The notes under the pieces are model-generated. The model searched no databases and had not been told where the DNA came from. It saw nothing but the letters and a program-made list of their open reading frames with translations. The position numbers were made by a program, and so were the translations under genes. From an uncultured Psychromonas sp. (GTDB taxonomy: Bacteria > Pseudomonadota > Gammaproteobacteria > Enterobacterales > Psychromonadaceae), in assembly GCF_947489755.1 (NCBI RefSeq), contig NZ_CANLFB010000001.1:62001-126000 (forward strand): 64,000 nt of DNA. The letters are read 5' to 3'. This document shows positions 47,318 to 58,461 of the stretch, piece after piece. The stretch's first letter is position 1. The number at the start of each line of letters is the position of its first letter.

Positions 47318-49558
47318 ATGTGGCTATTTACGCCCTTCTCATTGGTTATTGTCTTTCGCATGTTTTATGTGGCGGTGATACTTTTTGCCAGTAACACTTT
47401 CGTTTTTGCTACAACTGCGGCTGAAGTTGATCTTACCGTACAAGAAAAAGAATACATCCAACAACATCCTCTTATAAAAGTACACGCTGAACAGAATTGG
47501 CCACCTTTTAACTTTGTCCAAAATGGTGAGGCGTCGGGTTATAGTAATGATTTAATGCGATTAGTGGCAGAGAAAGTCGGACTCAATATTGAATTTGTTA
47601 TTGGTTATCAATGGTACGAGTATTTAGAAAAGTTAAAAAATAATGAAATAGATATTATTTCAAATATGAAGATCACGCCTGAACGACAGAAATTTACCGC
47701 TTTTACTCACTATCAGTCTTTAACCTCAATGGACGGGTTACTTACTCGAGAAGGAGAGGTTTTTGCTGATGATTTTAGTGATATTAAATCCATTGCTGTT
47801 ATTAAAGGTTTTTTCTATCAAGAATTGCTTGAGAAGAGCTTTCCTAATATAGAATTAACGTTAACTACTGATACTGAAGCATCAATTAAGCAATTACGTT
47901 TAGGTAATGTAGACGCCGTTTTAGATGCTTATGACGCTATTAACTATCATTTACAACGCTCATTAGAGCAAGGCTTTATTAATACGCCATTAATCCACAA
48001 TAAGGTTTTTCATTATTTACCGAGATTCATGGGAGTTAATAAAGACAATATTATTTTACGTAATATTTTAGATAAAGGGCTATTAGCCTTAAATAAAAAA
48101 GAGACGGATAACTTACATAAAAAATGGATCACTCAGATAGGCGCTGCAAAGGCCAATGAAGACCTAGCTTATCAAGATAGAATGCCTATTTTATCTGATA
48201 TACAACAACAGTATTTACAAATTCATGGTCCACTTTACATGTGTGTTGATCCAGACTGGTTACCTATAGAGGCCATTCAAAATGGTAAATATGTGGGTAT
48301 TGCCTCTGAGTTCGTTAATTTATTTTCTCAACGCATTCGCAATCCTATTATTTTAATTGAAACAACAACGTGGTCTGAAACAATTGCTTCAATAAAAGAA
48401 GGACGTTGTGATTTTATTCCTGTGATTCACAAAACAGCTCGACGCAATCAATATCTTTCGTTTACCTCTGCTTATTTAGATTTTCCATTAGCATTGGTTA
48501 TTTCAGAAAATAATCAAGCCTATAAATTAGACCAAGTGTTACATAAACCATTGGGGATGCTGAAATCAGGTTCGTATATGACGTTTTTGAGCGCCTTGTA
48601 TCCCGACGCTGATTTATACGAATATGACGCGTTAAAATCCGGACTGGATGCGGTAACCAGTGGCGAGATTTATGGCTTTATCGATGTGTTACCTGTGATG
48701 GTTAATCAAATTCAAACACTTTACCCTGAATTAAAAATTGTTGATAAATTTGAACATGAATATCCATTTTCTCTTGCTGTATCAAAAGAGAATGTGATGT
48801 TATTGGAGATTTTCGATAAAGTCGTTACATCAATCGATTTACAACAAAAGCAAAAAATACTTAATCGTTGGTTACCTGTTGTTTATGAAAGACATGAAAC
48901 GGCCACTGGTTATTGGATCATCATCTCATTGATATCTGTTGCATTAACATTAGCGTGCTTATTGTTATATTTTTCAAAAAAACACAATCGACAATTACGT
49001 TTAAAAAATAACAATCTTGAAAAATTAGCAATGCGCGATTATTTAACGGGGTTACCTAACAAGCATTATTTTAATGAGCAATTTAAAAAAGAATGGGTGC
49101 GCGGTAGACGCTCTGGGGAAAGCTTATCTTTATTAATTATCGATGTTGATAATGCTAAATTATTTAATGAGCAATATGGAAGAAATGCTGGCGATGATTG
49201 TTTTATGGAACTAGCGCGTCGTTTACAACATATTGTTCAACGTCCTGCGGATTTATTAGCCCGTCTCGATGCAGATGACTTTATTATACTTTTACCGAAT
49301 ACCTCCGAGGAAGGGCTTAAAACCTTAGCCGCTGAAATATTTTATATGGTCAATGGATGGGGGCTGAAGTTCGAAAATGCACCAGCAGGAGATACAGTCT
49401 CGGTAAGTATTGGTGCTGCTTGTATGGTCCCTAATCACTCACATATGGAAGAAGAGCTTAATAGACGTGCAGAGCAAGCGTTGTATCAAGCACAAGATAA
49501 AGGCTTTAGTCAGCTCGTTATTTATAAAAATAGTCATGATCAGCATTCTGAACATTAA
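47318..49558 (+). CDS. membrane sensor: two solute-binding domains plus degenerate GGDEF
   Basis: 746-residue inner-membrane protein. It has an N-terminal signal/anchor (about 8-32) and two tandem periplasmic amino-acid-type solute-binding domains (about 53-275 and 304-525), each starting with a (V/M)xxxxxWxP(F/I) pattern. A transmembrane helix follows at 529-551, then a cytoplasmic GGDEF domain (574-740) opening RDYLTGLPNKHYFNEQ. The signature loop reads RLDADDF (649-655) where active diguanylate cyclases have GGDEF/GGEEF. Catalysis is therefore doubtful and a receptor or c-di-GMP-independent role is possible. The metal-site Asp in LLIIDVDNAKLFN is present. No partner gene is adjacent. Confidence 0.85.
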   Translation: MWLFTPFSLVIVFRMFYVAVILFASNTFVFATTAAEVDLTVQEKEYIQQHPLIKVHAEQNWPPFNFVQNGEASGYSNDLMRLVAEKVGLNIEFVIGYQWYEYLEKLKNNEIDIISNMKITPERQKFTAFTHYQSLTSMDGLLTREGEVFADDFSDIKSIAVIKGFFYQELLEKSFPNIELTLTTDTEASIKQLRLGNVDAVLDAYDAINYHLQRSLEQGFINTPLIHNKVFHYLPRFMGVNKDNIILRNILDKGLLALNKKETDNLHKKWITQIGAAKANEDLAYQDRMPILSDIQQQYLQIHGPLYMCVDPDWLPIEAIQNGKYVGIASEFVNLFSQRIRNPIILIETTTWSETIASIKEGRCDFIPVIHKTARRNQYLSFTSAYLDFPLALVISENNQAYKLDQVLHKPLGMLKSGSYMTFLSALYPDADLYEYDALKSGLDAVTSGEIYGFIDVLPVMVNQIQTLYPELKIVDKFEHEYPFSLAVSKENVMLLEIFDKVVTSIDLQQKQKILNRWLPVVYERHETATGYWIIISLISVALTLACLLLYFSKKHNRQLRLKNNNLEKLAMRDYLTGLPNKHYFNEQFKKEWVRGRRSGESLSLLIIDVDNAKLFNEQYGRNAGDDCFMELARRLQHIVQRPADLLARLDADDFIILLPNTSEEGLKTLAAEIFYMVNGWGLKFENAPAGDTVSVSIGAACMVPNHSHMEEELNRRAEQALYQAQDKGFSQLVIYKNSHDQHSEH

Positions 49559-49746
49559 TGCTAATACTTCAATTTTTTATTATGATTACCGTTAACCTGT
49601 GATTTTTTAGTACATAGCCTCAATTTTGATTAATGAAAGCGTCATTTAAATCAAAATTGATTAGTTATATTTTTAATCGTCAAGTCAGTATCGCTTTGCT
49701 TATTCGGTACTGAGGTACAATAAACCTATTGATTTTCTGCCACGTT

Positions 49747-49774
49747 TTGCGCCTTGTGGGTTAATGGGTATAAT
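49747..49774 (+). promoter_or_regulatory. candidate promoter of rph-pyrE
   Basis: Perfect -10 TATAAT at 49769-49774 with a weak TTGCGC at 49747-49752, spacer 16. It lies about 27 bases before the start of rph with a predicted TSS near 49781. Confidence 0.5.
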
Positions 49775-49807
49775 TGCCGCTCATTTATTGACAAGGTTTT
49801 TTAACTT

Positions 49808-50527
49808 ATGCGCCCAAGTAATCGAACACCCGAACAACTCCGTGAGATCAAAATTACTCGGCATTATACTGACTATGCAGAAGGCTCTGTGCTGATTGAA
49901 GTCGGCAATACTAAAGTCCTTTGCAATGCGACTGTATCAGAGTCTGTACCACGTTTTTTAAAGGGTAAAGGTAAAGGCTGGGTAACGGCAGAATATTCGA
50001 TGTTACCGCGTGCGACACATAAACGTAACCAGCGTGAAGCTGCAAAAGGTCAACAGGGTGGTCGTACGTTAGAAATTCAACGTTTAATTGCACGCTCTTT
50101 ACGGGCAGCAGTTAATTTAAAGGCCTTTGGAGAGAATACCATTACTATTGACTGCGATGTGATACAAGCCGATGGAGGTACTCGTACCGCATCTATTACA
50201 GGTGCTTGTATTGCTTTAGCTGATGCATTGAACTGGATGGTGGCTAAAGGTAAATTGAAAAAAAGCCCATTAAAGCAAATGATAGCGGCTGTTTCTGTTG
50301 GTATTTATAAAGGAATACCAGTTTGTGATTTGGATTACGCAGAAGATTCAAATGCAGAAACCGACATGAATGTTGTTATGACAGAAAGTGGCGGTTTAAT
50401 TGAAATTCAAGGTACAGCTGAAGAAGGTGCTTTTAGTCATCAAGAATTATTAGCGATGTTAGTCTTAGCCAATACCGGTATTAATAACTTAGTAGCAGAA
50501 CAAAAAAAAGCATTAAATGTGGAGTAA
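49808..50527 (+). CDS. rph: ribonuclease PH
   Basis: Phosphate-dependent 3'-5' exoribonuclease that trims tRNA 3' ends, forming a hexameric ring. It has 239 residues, starting [29 protein letters not shown], and contains [31 protein letters not shown] and [20 protein letters not shown]. Unlike the frameshifted copy in E. coli K-12, the C-terminus is intact. It is followed by pyrE after three bases. Confidence 0.97.
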   Translation: MRPSNRTPEQLREIKITRHYTDYAEGSVLIEVGNTKVLCNATVSESVPRFLKGKGKGWVTAEYSMLPRATHKRNQREAAKGQQGGRTLEIQRLIARSLRAAVNLKAFGENTITIDCDVIQADGGTRTASITGACIALADALNWMVAKGKLKKSPLKQMIAAVSVGIYKGIPVCDLDYAEDSNAETDMNVVMTESGGLIEIQGTAEEGAFSHQELLAMLVLANTGINNLVAEQKKALNVE

Positions 50528-50530
50528 GAA

Positions 50531-51172
50531 ATGAAAGCGTATCAAAAAGAGTTTATTGAATTTGCGATTGAAAAACAGGTTTTAAAATTTGGCGAGTTTA
50601 CTTTGAAATCAGGGCGTATTAGCCCTTACTTTTTCAATGCAGGTTTATTTAATACAGGTCGAGATCTTGCGCGCTTAGGGCGTTTTTATGCTGCTGCATT
50701 ACAAGATTCGGGTATTGCTTATGACCTTTTATTTGGTCCAGCGTATAAAGGTATTCCAATTGCAACCACCACGGCTGTTGCCTTATCTAATGACTATGAT
50801 TTAGATGTACCGTATTGCTTTAATCGTAAAGAAGCAAAAACACACGGAGAAGGTGGTAGCTTAGTGGGTTCAGAGCTAACGGGTAAAATTATGTTAGTTG
50901 ATGATGTTATCACGGCAGGAACGGCTATTCGTGAATCGATGGATATCATTAATGTACATAAAGCTGAGCTTGCAGGCGTGTTAATCGCATTAGATCGTCA
51001 AGAAAAAGGTAAAGCAGAATTGTCAGCGATTCAAGAAGTTGAACGTGACTATGATGCAAAAGTAATTTCAATTGTAGAACTTGCTGATGTTGTTAGTTAT
51101 CTTGAAACGTTACCAGAAATGCAACAACATCTTGAGTCTGTACAAGCGTATCGTCAGCAATACGGCGTTTAA
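50531..51172 (+). CDS. pyrE: orotate phosphoribosyltransferase
   Basis: Converts orotate and PRPP to orotidine 5'-phosphate in UMP synthesis. It has 213 residues, as in E. coli. The PRPP-binding motif [17 protein letters not shown] is at about residues 119-135, and the flexible catalytic loop [12 protein letters not shown] is intact. It is translated from the rph-pyrE transcript; no attenuator hairpin is visible in the three-base gap. Confidence 0.97.
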   Translation: MKAYQKEFIEFAIEKQVLKFGEFTLKSGRISPYFFNAGLFNTGRDLARLGRFYAAALQDSGIAYDLLFGPAYKGIPIATTTAVALSNDYDLDVPYCFNRKEAKTHGEGGSLVGSELTGKIMLVDDVITAGTAIRESMDIINVHKAELAGVLIALDRQEKGKAELSAIQEVERDYDAKVISIVELADVVSYLETLPEMQQHLESVQAYRQQYGV

Positions 51173-51209
51173 GCTTTCATTCATTTGTTGAAATAAAAGA
51201 CCGTAAAAT

Positions 51210-51247
51210 AAAAAAGCCAAAGACGAATTAACGTCTTTGGCTTTTTT
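51210..51247. terminator. terminator after pyrE
   Basis: Long symmetric stem centred on gccaaagacg / cgtctttggc, flanked by A- and T-runs. Confidence 0.92.
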
Positions 51248-51371
51248 GTATGCATTAATAATACTGTGTATTGCTATAAGCATTTAATTAATCAATCAAT
51301 GTTGAGAATCATAAAGTAGCGCTTATTAAGTTAGCTTTAATGCTACGCTACTTTTATTTATCTTCTGTATT

Positions 51372-54300
51372 TTATTGTTTATTACTATTTACCTTCAATG
51401 CCTGCTCTTCATCAAATTCAGGCAGTTTTTTATGCTCACTGGCGATGAATGAATAGATAACCGGTAAAATGAACAACGTAAATAACGTACCAATTGATAA
51501 GCCAGCTACAATAACAATACCAATACCAAAACGACTTACTGCGCCGGCACCGGTTGCAAATAATAGCGGAATAAGACCAGCTACCATTGCTGCTGTTGTC
51601 ATCAATATTGGACGTAAACGGACGGTTGCTGCTTTTTTAACGGCTGCAATTTTATCTAGACCATGCTGTAACTGCTCTTCTTTTGCTACTTCTGCAATCA
51701 AAATACCATGTTTAGTGATCAATCCAACCAAGGTAATCAAACCGACTTGCGTGTAGATATTCATGGTGGCAAAACCCCAAGCGAGTGCGAGTAATGCGCC
51801 ACTAATCGCTAAGGGTACGGTCATGATAATCACTAATGGGTCTCGAATACTTTCAAATTGACTTGCGAGTACTAAAAATATAATAAATAACGCAAGAATA
51901 AAGGTCACATATAACGCGCCGCCTTCCGTTACAAATTGACGCGCTTCGCCTAAGTAGTCATGGCTATAACCTTGTGGCAATTTAGTCGTTGATAACCCTT
52001 CAAAGAAGGTAATTGCGGTACCCATCGTGACACCAGGCGAAAGTACTGCGCCTATCGTTGCACTATTAAGCTGATTAAAGTGTGGTAATGCACGAGGTTC
52101 AGCGACCACATTGACTGTAATGAGTTCGCTTAATGGCACCATGTCATTGTTTTTAGCGCGTACATAAAAATCCCCTAATTGCTCTGGCGACAAACGATAT
52201 TTACGCTCTACTTGTGCAATGACTTCATAACTACGACCATTTAAATTAATACGATTTAAATAACCATCACTTAACAATGTACCTAGCGTAATACCAATAT
52301 CCTGCATGGTCACACCATAAGCACCTGCTTTATCACGATCAATGCTGATATTCATGGTGGCAGAATCAAAGGCTAAGTCTAGTTCTGAATAAACAAAGCT
52401 TGGATTAGCCTGTGTTTCTGTTAATACATCGGCAGCGATACTCACTAAACTCTGAAATGGATTAGAAGTAGTAATAACAAATTGTACTGGTAAACCACCC
52501 GATGAACCTGGTAACTCAGGTCTTTGGAAGGTCACTGTCGCCACAGAAGGGATCATGCTAAAAGCTGGTGTTAATGTTTTAGATAATTCATCTGGACTTT
52601 TTTCACGTTGGCTCCATGGTTTCATGATCGCGATACCGAAGGCTTGATTCGCATTCGGAATACCAGACATCGCCAAGCTACTTTCTACTTCTGGTTGCTT
52701 CGCTATTTCGTTAGTGACTAAGCGCATGCTATTTTCAACAAAATCTAAGTTGGCATTAGCAGGGGCTTTTGACAACATCATTAGTACACCTTTATCTTCT
52801 TTAGGCGCTAGTTCTGTTGGTATAAATTTAAATAAGAATGGTAATGAAATAAATACCAATAGAGCGAAGATAATAACCGCAGGGCGCCTCAACATTATAA
52901 TATCAAGCGCATTGTGATATTTATTCGTTAAGCCAGTGAGTGTGTTATCAACAGTACGTTCAAATCTATTAGGTTGATGGTTATTCACTAACATTTTACT
53001 ACACATCATCGGGGACAATGTTAATGCAACAATGCCCGATACAAATACTGCGCCAGCGAGTGTGAGAGCAAATTCGGTAAACAGTGAGCCTGTAATACCC
53101 CCCATCAATGCAATAGGTGCATAAACAGCGGCTAACGTGATGGTCATTGAAATAACCGGTACTGCAATTTCACGTGTACCAATAATCGCAGCACGAAAAG
53201 GCTCTTCACCAGCTTTAATATGTCGGTCGATATTCTCTACTACCACAATCGCATCATCTACCACTAAACCAATGGCTAATACCATGGCTAATAGCGTCAT
53301 TAGGTTGATAGTAAATCCAAACATTTGCATCACAACGGCTACACCGATCAGTGATAGTGGAATAGTAATGATTGGAATAAGAACAGCACGCCATGATCCT
53401 AAAAATAGAATCATTACAATGAGTACAATTAAACCTGCCTCAGCAATGGTTTTAACTACTTCATAAATAGACTCTTCAATCGCAATAGTAGAGTCATAAA
53501 GCACTTTCATTTTAATTGAGCTAGGGTTGTTTTTTTCTAAGTCAGGTAGCATTTTTCTTACATCTGACGTTATATCTAGTGGATTAGCGCTGGCTGTTGC
53601 ATCAATGGCTACAACAACTGCATCATCACCATTTGCCATTGCTCGGTAGATGTCGTGGCTTTTTTCAAGCGAGACACGTGCAATATCTTGTAAGTGGATT
53701 GTTCTACCGTCATCACGTGTTGCAATGATTAGATTTTCTAACTCACTTGCATTTTTAACTTGAGTTTGTGCGCTGCCATTAAACAGAGTGTAATAACCCA
53801 TCGCTTGACCAGAAGCAGATTGAATATTGTTGGCTTGTAAAATAGTAATAACATCAGCGGTATTAAGGCCAAAAGCAGCCATTCTTTCTGGATCTAACCA
53901 AATACGCATCGCAAATTTAGTACCACCGTACAGGTTTACTTTTGCAACACCATTAATGCTAAACAGCTGTGGTTTAATAACGCGCTCTAAATAGTCGGTA
54001 ATTTGACTAGAGTTTAGCTGGTCACTTGAAAAGGCAATGTAGATAACAGACGTCGTTGAGCCTGTACTCACATCAATGGTAGGATCCTCTGCATCACTTG
54101 GCAGCTGAGAGCTTACGCTGTTTACTTTTGCAAGAATATCGGCGACAGCACCACTTGGGTCTGTGTTTAGCTTCATATTCACCGTAATGGTTGAGCTACC
54201 CATAAAGCTTTGTGAACTGATAAAGTCGATATTATCGGCTTGTGCAATCGCTTGCTCAATCGGTTGAGTAATAAAACCTTGAATTAAATCTGCACTTGCT

Positions 54301-54458
54301 CCGTAGTAGCTGGTGGTGACCGTGACCACAGTATTGGTCATCGTTGGGTACTCACGTACCTGCATTTTTGTAAGCGCTTGTATCCCTAATAATACAATCA
54401 GCAAACTCAATGAGATTGCTAAAATGGGGCGCTTTATAAAGATATCTGTAAATTTCAT
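51372..54458 (-). CDS. RND efflux transporter, inner-membrane permease
   Basis: 1028-residue proton-driven multidrug pump subunit of the AcrB/MexB superfamily (HAE1-type). It has twelve predicted membrane helices and two large periplasmic loops. TM4 carries the proton-relay Asp pair in LAIGLVVDDAIVVVEN, and TM10 the matching Lys in LVGLITKHGILIAE. It starts MKFTDIFIKRPILAISLSLL. It lies eight bases after the membrane fusion gene. No outer-membrane channel gene is in the operon, so a TolC encoded elsewhere is expected. Substrates cannot be predicted. Confidence 0.95.
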   Translation of the reverse strand: MKFTDIFIKRPILAISLSLLIVLLGIQALTKMQVREYPTMTNTVVTVTTSYYGASADLIQGFITQPIEQAIAQADNIDFISSQSFMGSSTITVNMKLNTDPSGAVADILAKVNSVSSQLPSDAEDPTIDVSTGSTTSVIYIAFSSDQLNSSQITDYLERVIKPQLFSINGVAKVNLYGGTKFAMRIWLDPERMAAFGLNTADVITILQANNIQSASGQAMGYYTLFNGSAQTQVKNASELENLIIATRDDGRTIHLQDIARVSLEKSHDIYRAMANGDDAVVVAIDATASANPLDITSDVRKMLPDLEKNNPSSIKMKVLYDSTIAIEESIYEVVKTIAEAGLIVLIVMILFLGSWRAVLIPIITIPLSLIGVAVVMQMFGFTINLMTLLAMVLAIGLVVDDAIVVVENIDRHIKAGEEPFRAAIIGTREIAVPVISMTITLAAVYAPIALMGGITGSLFTEFALTLAGAVFVSGIVALTLSPMMCSKMLVNNHQPNRFERTVDNTLTGLTNKYHNALDIIMLRRPAVIIFALLVFISLPFLFKFIPTELAPKEDKGVLMMLSKAPANANLDFVENSMRLVTNEIAKQPEVESSLAMSGIPNANQAFGIAIMKPWSQREKSPDELSKTLTPAFSMIPSVATVTFQRPELPGSSGGLPVQFVITTSNPFQSLVSIAADVLTETQANPSFVYSELDLAFDSATMNISIDRDKAGAYGVTMQDIGITLGTLLSDGYLNRINLNGRSYEVIAQVERKYRLSPEQLGDFYVRAKNNDMVPLSELITVNVVAEPRALPHFNQLNSATIGAVLSPGVTMGTAITFFEGLSTTKLPQGYSHDYLGEARQFVTEGGALYVTFILALFIIFLVLASQFESIRDPLVIIMTVPLAISGALLALAWGFATMNIYTQVGLITLVGLITKHGILIAEVAKEEQLQHGLDKIAAVKKAATVRLRPILMTTAAMVAGLIPLLFATGAGAVSRFGIGIVIVAGLSIGTLFTLFILPVIYSFIASEHKKLPEFDEEQALKVNSNKQ

Positions 54459-54466
54459 AACGTCGC

Positions 54467-55588
54467 CTACAGTGCTGGAAGAACAGAAGGAGTATCAAGC
54501 GCATTTGATTCAACGATTTTAACGTGAGAACCATTACTTAATCGAACTTGTCCGCTGGTGGCAATGACATCATTTTCATCTAAACCCGATAACACATGAA
54601 CACGATCGTCTTTTGTTTTACCTAACGTAACGATTCTTTGTTTCGCTTCTAAAAACGTTTTATCATCATCGTTTTTTTGTTCATTTAAAACATAAACTGT
54701 TTCACCGTAAAGTGTGTAGTTAACTGCCGTGACAGGAATAGTGATTTGTTTTTCAATCGTCGGCAAAATGATATTTGCTTTAGCAAACATACCTGAACGC
54801 AACAGCTGAGATTCATTGGGAATAGACGCTTGAATGAGGATAAGTCCACTTTCTGAATTTACAGCAGGTTCAATTGCAGTAATCTCTCCTGTAAAAATAG
54901 TATCAGGCTGCGCGTCAATAAATACATCCATCGCTTGATTTACGTGTACTTTATTAAGATCGTTTTGTGCAATAGTAAAACGCATTTGCATACGACTAAT
55001 ATCTTCTAAACGAACAATGTCAGTACCATTTGCTAAATATTGACCTAAAAATACATTTCGTAAACCCGTTACACCAGAAAATGGCGCACGAATAGTACGT
55101 AAGCTAATCGTTGCTTGGTAGCCTTCGATTTCGCCTTTAAGTGCTAAATACTCAGCTTGCGCATCATCAACATCACCCTGAGAAACAGAGCCTTTTTTAA
55201 GCAATGAATTTAAACGTTTATAGTTACGTTCAATAGACGGTAAACGTGCTTTAGCTGCTTTTAAGTTTGCTTGTTCAACTGCGCTATCTTGATAAACAAT
55301 AGCATCACCTTTCTGTAACTTTTGACCAGATACAAAGTTTATTTTAGATACTTTACCGGCAACTTCATTGGTAATAGTAACGCCTTGCATTGGTTCAATA
55401 AAACCAATTGCACGTAGGTGAGGAGTCCAATCTTCGAGTTTGACCGTCATTGCTGTCACTGGGAATTCAGGAATAGGACGCGATGAAAGATATTCGTTTA
55501 TTTTTTTAGCTTTAAACATGTTAAAGCCAATCACAGTACCAAATACAAGTATTGCTAAGATGATTGCCGACGCTATCCATTTTTTCAT
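54467..55588 (-). CDS. RND efflux membrane fusion (adaptor) protein
   Basis: 373-residue periplasmic adaptor joining the RND pump to an outer-membrane channel. An N-terminal membrane anchor (7-23) is followed by a lipoyl-like domain (VTITNEVAGKVSKINFVSGQKLQKGD) and an alpha-helical hairpin (about 105-165). A second lipoyl half and beta-barrel domains follow (GEITAIEPAVNSESGLILIQA). There is no lipobox Cys, so it is anchored by its helix. It overlaps tetR by four bases. Confidence 0.93.
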   Translation of the reverse strand: MKKWIASAIILAILVFGTVIGFNMFKAKKINEYLSSRPIPEFPVTAMTVKLEDWTPHLRAIGFIEPMQGVTITNEVAGKVSKINFVSGQKLQKGDAIVYQDSAVEQANLKAAKARLPSIERNYKRLNSLLKKGSVSQGDVDDAQAEYLALKGEIEGYQATISLRTIRAPFSGVTGLRNVFLGQYLANGTDIVRLEDISRMQMRFTIAQNDLNKVHVNQAMDVFIDAQPDTIFTGEITAIEPAVNSESGLILIQASIPNESQLLRSGMFAKANIILPTIEKQITIPVTAVNYTLYGETVYVLNEQKNDDDKTFLEAKQRIVTLGKTKDDRVHVLSGLDENDVIATSGQVRLSNGSHVKIVESNALDTPSVLPAL

Positions 55589-56175
55589 TGAATTATTCCT
55601 GTTGATTTAAAATGTGGGTTTTGAATGATGTTCCATGATGCATCTCGTACCTGTTGTAACTGTTTTTGATCAGGTGTTACACGTTCTCGTATTACTTGTT
55701 TCGCTAATGAAATAGCGGTATCTATACTGACGGCTATTAATGCGAATAATTGCCAGTTTAAAAATTGTTTTGTATCGATGCCTTGTTGATAAAAGGAAAT
55801 AAGCGGTTTAAAGGCCTCATTTTCAAACAAGGTGATATTTTCTCTGCCTACATTAGGGATGCAATGAAGTATTTCGATTAAGGTTAAGCGTCTAGGGTTT
55901 GCTATTACACAATCAAATATATTCTGCCAAACTAAATTGTATTTTTCTTTTATCGTGGGGCATTCGCTAAAACCAGCTAAGATAATATTGGCTGATTGCT
56001 CTCTGATGAATTTTTGCAATTCATTCATCAATGCTTCTTTACTATCAAAGTAACGGTAAAGAGTGCCTGCTGCTACACCGGCGGTATTGGCTAAATTTTG
56101 CATAGAGAAGGCGTAAAAACCTCGTTCTGCTAAGACAGATTCTGCCGCAATTAAAATTTGTGTTCGCTTATCCAT
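55585..56175 (-). CDS. TetR/AcrR-family repressor of the efflux operon
   Basis: 196-residue regulator. The N-terminal helix-turn-helix runs from ILIAAESVLAERGF through MQNLANTAGVAAGTLYRYF to DSKEALMNEL (residues 7-53). A divergent ligand-binding domain follows. It is the first gene of the tetR-MFP-RND operon. A perfect palindromic operator lies 14 bases upstream of its start codon, implying that it represses itself and the pump. The inducer is unknown. Confidence 0.92.
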   Translation of the reverse strand: MDKRTQILIAAESVLAERGFYAFSMQNLANTAGVAAGTLYRYFDSKEALMNELQKFIREQSANIILAGFSECPTIKEKYNLVWQNIFDCVIANPRRLTLIEILHCIPNVGRENITLFENEAFKPLISFYQQGIDTKQFLNWQLFALIAVSIDTAISLAKQVIRERVTPDQKQLQQVRDASWNIIQNPHFKSTGIIQ

Positions 56176-56188
56176 AAGGCCACTTTAA

Positions 56189-56206
56189 AATGAATGAACA
56201 TTCATT
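56189..56206. promoter_or_regulatory. palindromic operator of the TetR-type repressor
   Basis: AATGAATGAACATTCATT: perfect eight-base arms around a central AA, the size and style of TetR/AcrR-family operators. It lies immediately before tetR in the tetR-rep divergent region, with the rep start 216 bases away. Confidence 0.75.
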
Positions 56207-56421
56207 ATCGTTTAATGTGAGGTGATTGCAATCTTAAAACGACAATTTTTATAAATATTATTGTGATCTACAATATATGCTTTTTTGATATTAACGGATA
56301 AAAATATCTTCAAGTGAATAAGTTAATTCTTTAATCAACTCTATCTCTCTTTCTACGCTAGCTTTCAATTAAAAGATCAGTAAAATCGAATGGCTTTTTC
56401 TTTTTAAATTTAGGAAACAAT

Positions 56422-58431
56422 ATGAAACTAAATCCTGGACAAGACGCCGCGGTTAAAACGATTTCTGGCCCTTGTTTAGTGCTGGCTGGTGCTGGTAGTG
56501 GTAAAACACGCGTAATCACTAATAAAATCGCTTATTTAATACAGCATTGTGATTATTTGGCGAAAAATATTGTCGCAGTAACATTTACTAATAAAGCAGC
56601 ACGTGAAATGAAAGAGCGCGTGAGTGAAACCTTGGGTAGAAAAGAATCTCGCGGTTTAATGGTTTCTACCTTTCATTCATTAGGCTTAGAAATTATTAAA
56701 CGAGAAATAAAAACGTTAGGCATGAAAGCTGGATTTACGCTCTTTGATGATCAAGATACTTTAGCATTATTAAAAGAGTTAACTGAGAAACAATTAAAAG
56801 AAGATACTGATTTATTAAAAGCCCTAGTGACACAAATTTCTAATTGGAAAAATGCACTTATTCTTCCACCTCAAGCAATTAAGCAAGCCAAAGACGAACG
56901 AGACGTTATCTTTGCGCATTGTTATGATTTATACCAACGCCAACTAAAAGCTTATAACGCCTTAGATTTCGACGATTTAATTGTTTTACCTACCTTATTA
57001 TTGAAGTTTAAAGAAGAAGTACGTTTACGCTGGCAGAAGAAAATTCGTTACTTATTAGTGGATGAATATCAAGATACTAATACTAGTCAGTACGAATTGA
57101 TTAAATCCTTAGTAGGGGAAAGAGCGCGTTTCACAGTGGTAGGTGATGATGACCAATCCATTTATTCTTGGCGTGGTGCTCGACCTGAAAATTTAGTGTT
57201 ATTACAGCGAGATTTTCCACAGCTTAAAGTGATTAAGTTAGAGCAAAATTACCGTTCTAGTCAACGAGTCTTAAAAGCAGCCAATGTATTGATTGCGAAC
57301 AACCCTCATGAATTCGATAAACGTTTGTTTAGTGAGCTCGCTTACGGTGATTCTCTTAAAGTATTGTTTGCTAAAAATGAGCAAAATGAAGCGGAAAGAG
57401 TAGTCATGGAGATTTCTGGACATAAGTTTATGAATGGTACTAATTTTAAAGATTATGCTGTTCTCTACCGCGGTAACCATCAAAGTCGCTTGCTAGAAAA
57501 AGTGATGATGGAAAATAGAATCCCCTACAAAATAAGTGGGGGAACATCATTTTTTGCACGTAGTGAAGTTAAAGACATCATGGCTTACTTGAAATTATTA
57601 GTGAATCACGATGATGAGAATGCTTTTATTCGTGTCGTTAATAAGCCCCCTAGGGGAATTGGTGCAGTAAGCCGTGAGAAGTTAGGGAATTACGCAAATT
57701 TACGCCATATCAGTATGTTTGCCGCTAGTTTTGAACTTGGCCTAGAACAAACATTAAATGGTAAGTCTTTGCATACACTGCAAGCCTTCACTCGTTGGTT
57801 AGTTGAGCTAAATGACCGTTTAAAGACAGAAGACGATATCGATGTAGTAAGAGACTTAATTCGTGATATTGGTTATGAAGATTGGTTATACGAAAATAGT
57901 CCAAGCCCTAAAGCAGCAGAGATGCAAATGAAGAACGTTTCGACACTTTTTAAGTGGGTGACTGAAATGCTTAAAGGTGACGACTTAGATGAGGAAATGA
58001 CATTAGAGCAGGTAGTTGCACGATTAACATTACGTGATATGTTATCTCGTAATGAAAGTGAAGAAGAGTTAGATCAAGTGCAACTAATGACATTGCATGC
58101 ATCGAAAGGGCTAGAGTTCCCTTACGTTTATATGATTGGTATGGAAGAAGGTTTATTGCCGCATCAAGTCAGTATTGACGAAGATAATGTCGAAGAAGAA
58201 CGACGTTTAGCCTATGTTGGTATTACACGTGCACAAAAAGAATTAACGTTTACTTTAGCTAAAGAGCGTAGCCAATATGGAGAGACAATTAAGCCAACTC
58301 CAAGTCGCTTTTTAAATGAATTACCACAGGAAGATGTGGAATGGGAAAGTGGTCCTAAAAAGCGCACTGAAGATCAAAAGAAACAATTAGCAGATAAAGG
58401 CATTGCAAACTTGAAAGCACTATTTGATTAA
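56422..58431 (+). CDS. rep: ATP-dependent DNA helicase Rep
   Basis: 3'-5' superfamily 1 helicase that clears proteins ahead of replication forks and works in PriC-dependent restart. It has 669 residues (E. coli 673). Motif I is [10 protein letters not shown], then [13 protein letters not shown], motif [23 protein letters not shown], and motif [16 protein letters not shown]. The N-terminus [11 protein letters not shown] and overall closeness to E. coli Rep separate it from UvrD. Confidence 0.96.
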   Translation: MKLNPGQDAAVKTISGPCLVLAGAGSGKTRVITNKIAYLIQHCDYLAKNIVAVTFTNKAAREMKERVSETLGRKESRGLMVSTFHSLGLEIIKREIKTLGMKAGFTLFDDQDTLALLKELTEKQLKEDTDLLKALVTQISNWKNALILPPQAIKQAKDERDVIFAHCYDLYQRQLKAYNALDFDDLIVLPTLLLKFKEEVRLRWQKKIRYLLVDEYQDTNTSQYELIKSLVGERARFTVVGDDDQSIYSWRGARPENLVLLQRDFPQLKVIKLEQNYRSSQRVLKAANVLIANNPHEFDKRLFSELAYGDSLKVLFAKNEQNEAERVVMEISGHKFMNGTNFKDYAVLYRGNHQSRLLEKVMMENRIPYKISGGTSFFARSEVKDIMAYLKLLVNHDDENAFIRVVNKPPRGIGAVSREKLGNYANLRHISMFAASFELGLEQTLNGKSLHTLQAFTRWLVELNDRLKTEDDIDVVRDLIRDIGYEDWLYENSPSPKAAEMQMKNVSTLFKWVTEMLKGDDLDEEMTLEQVVARLTLRDMLSRNESEEELDQVQLMTLHASKGLEFPYVYMIGMEEGLLPHQVSIDEDNVEEERRLAYVGITRAQKELTFTLAKERSQYGETIKPTPSRFLNELPQEDVEWESGPKKRTEDQKKQLADKGIANLKALFD

Positions 58432-58461
58432 TAATAAAAATAATGTGAATCAATCGCTAAG

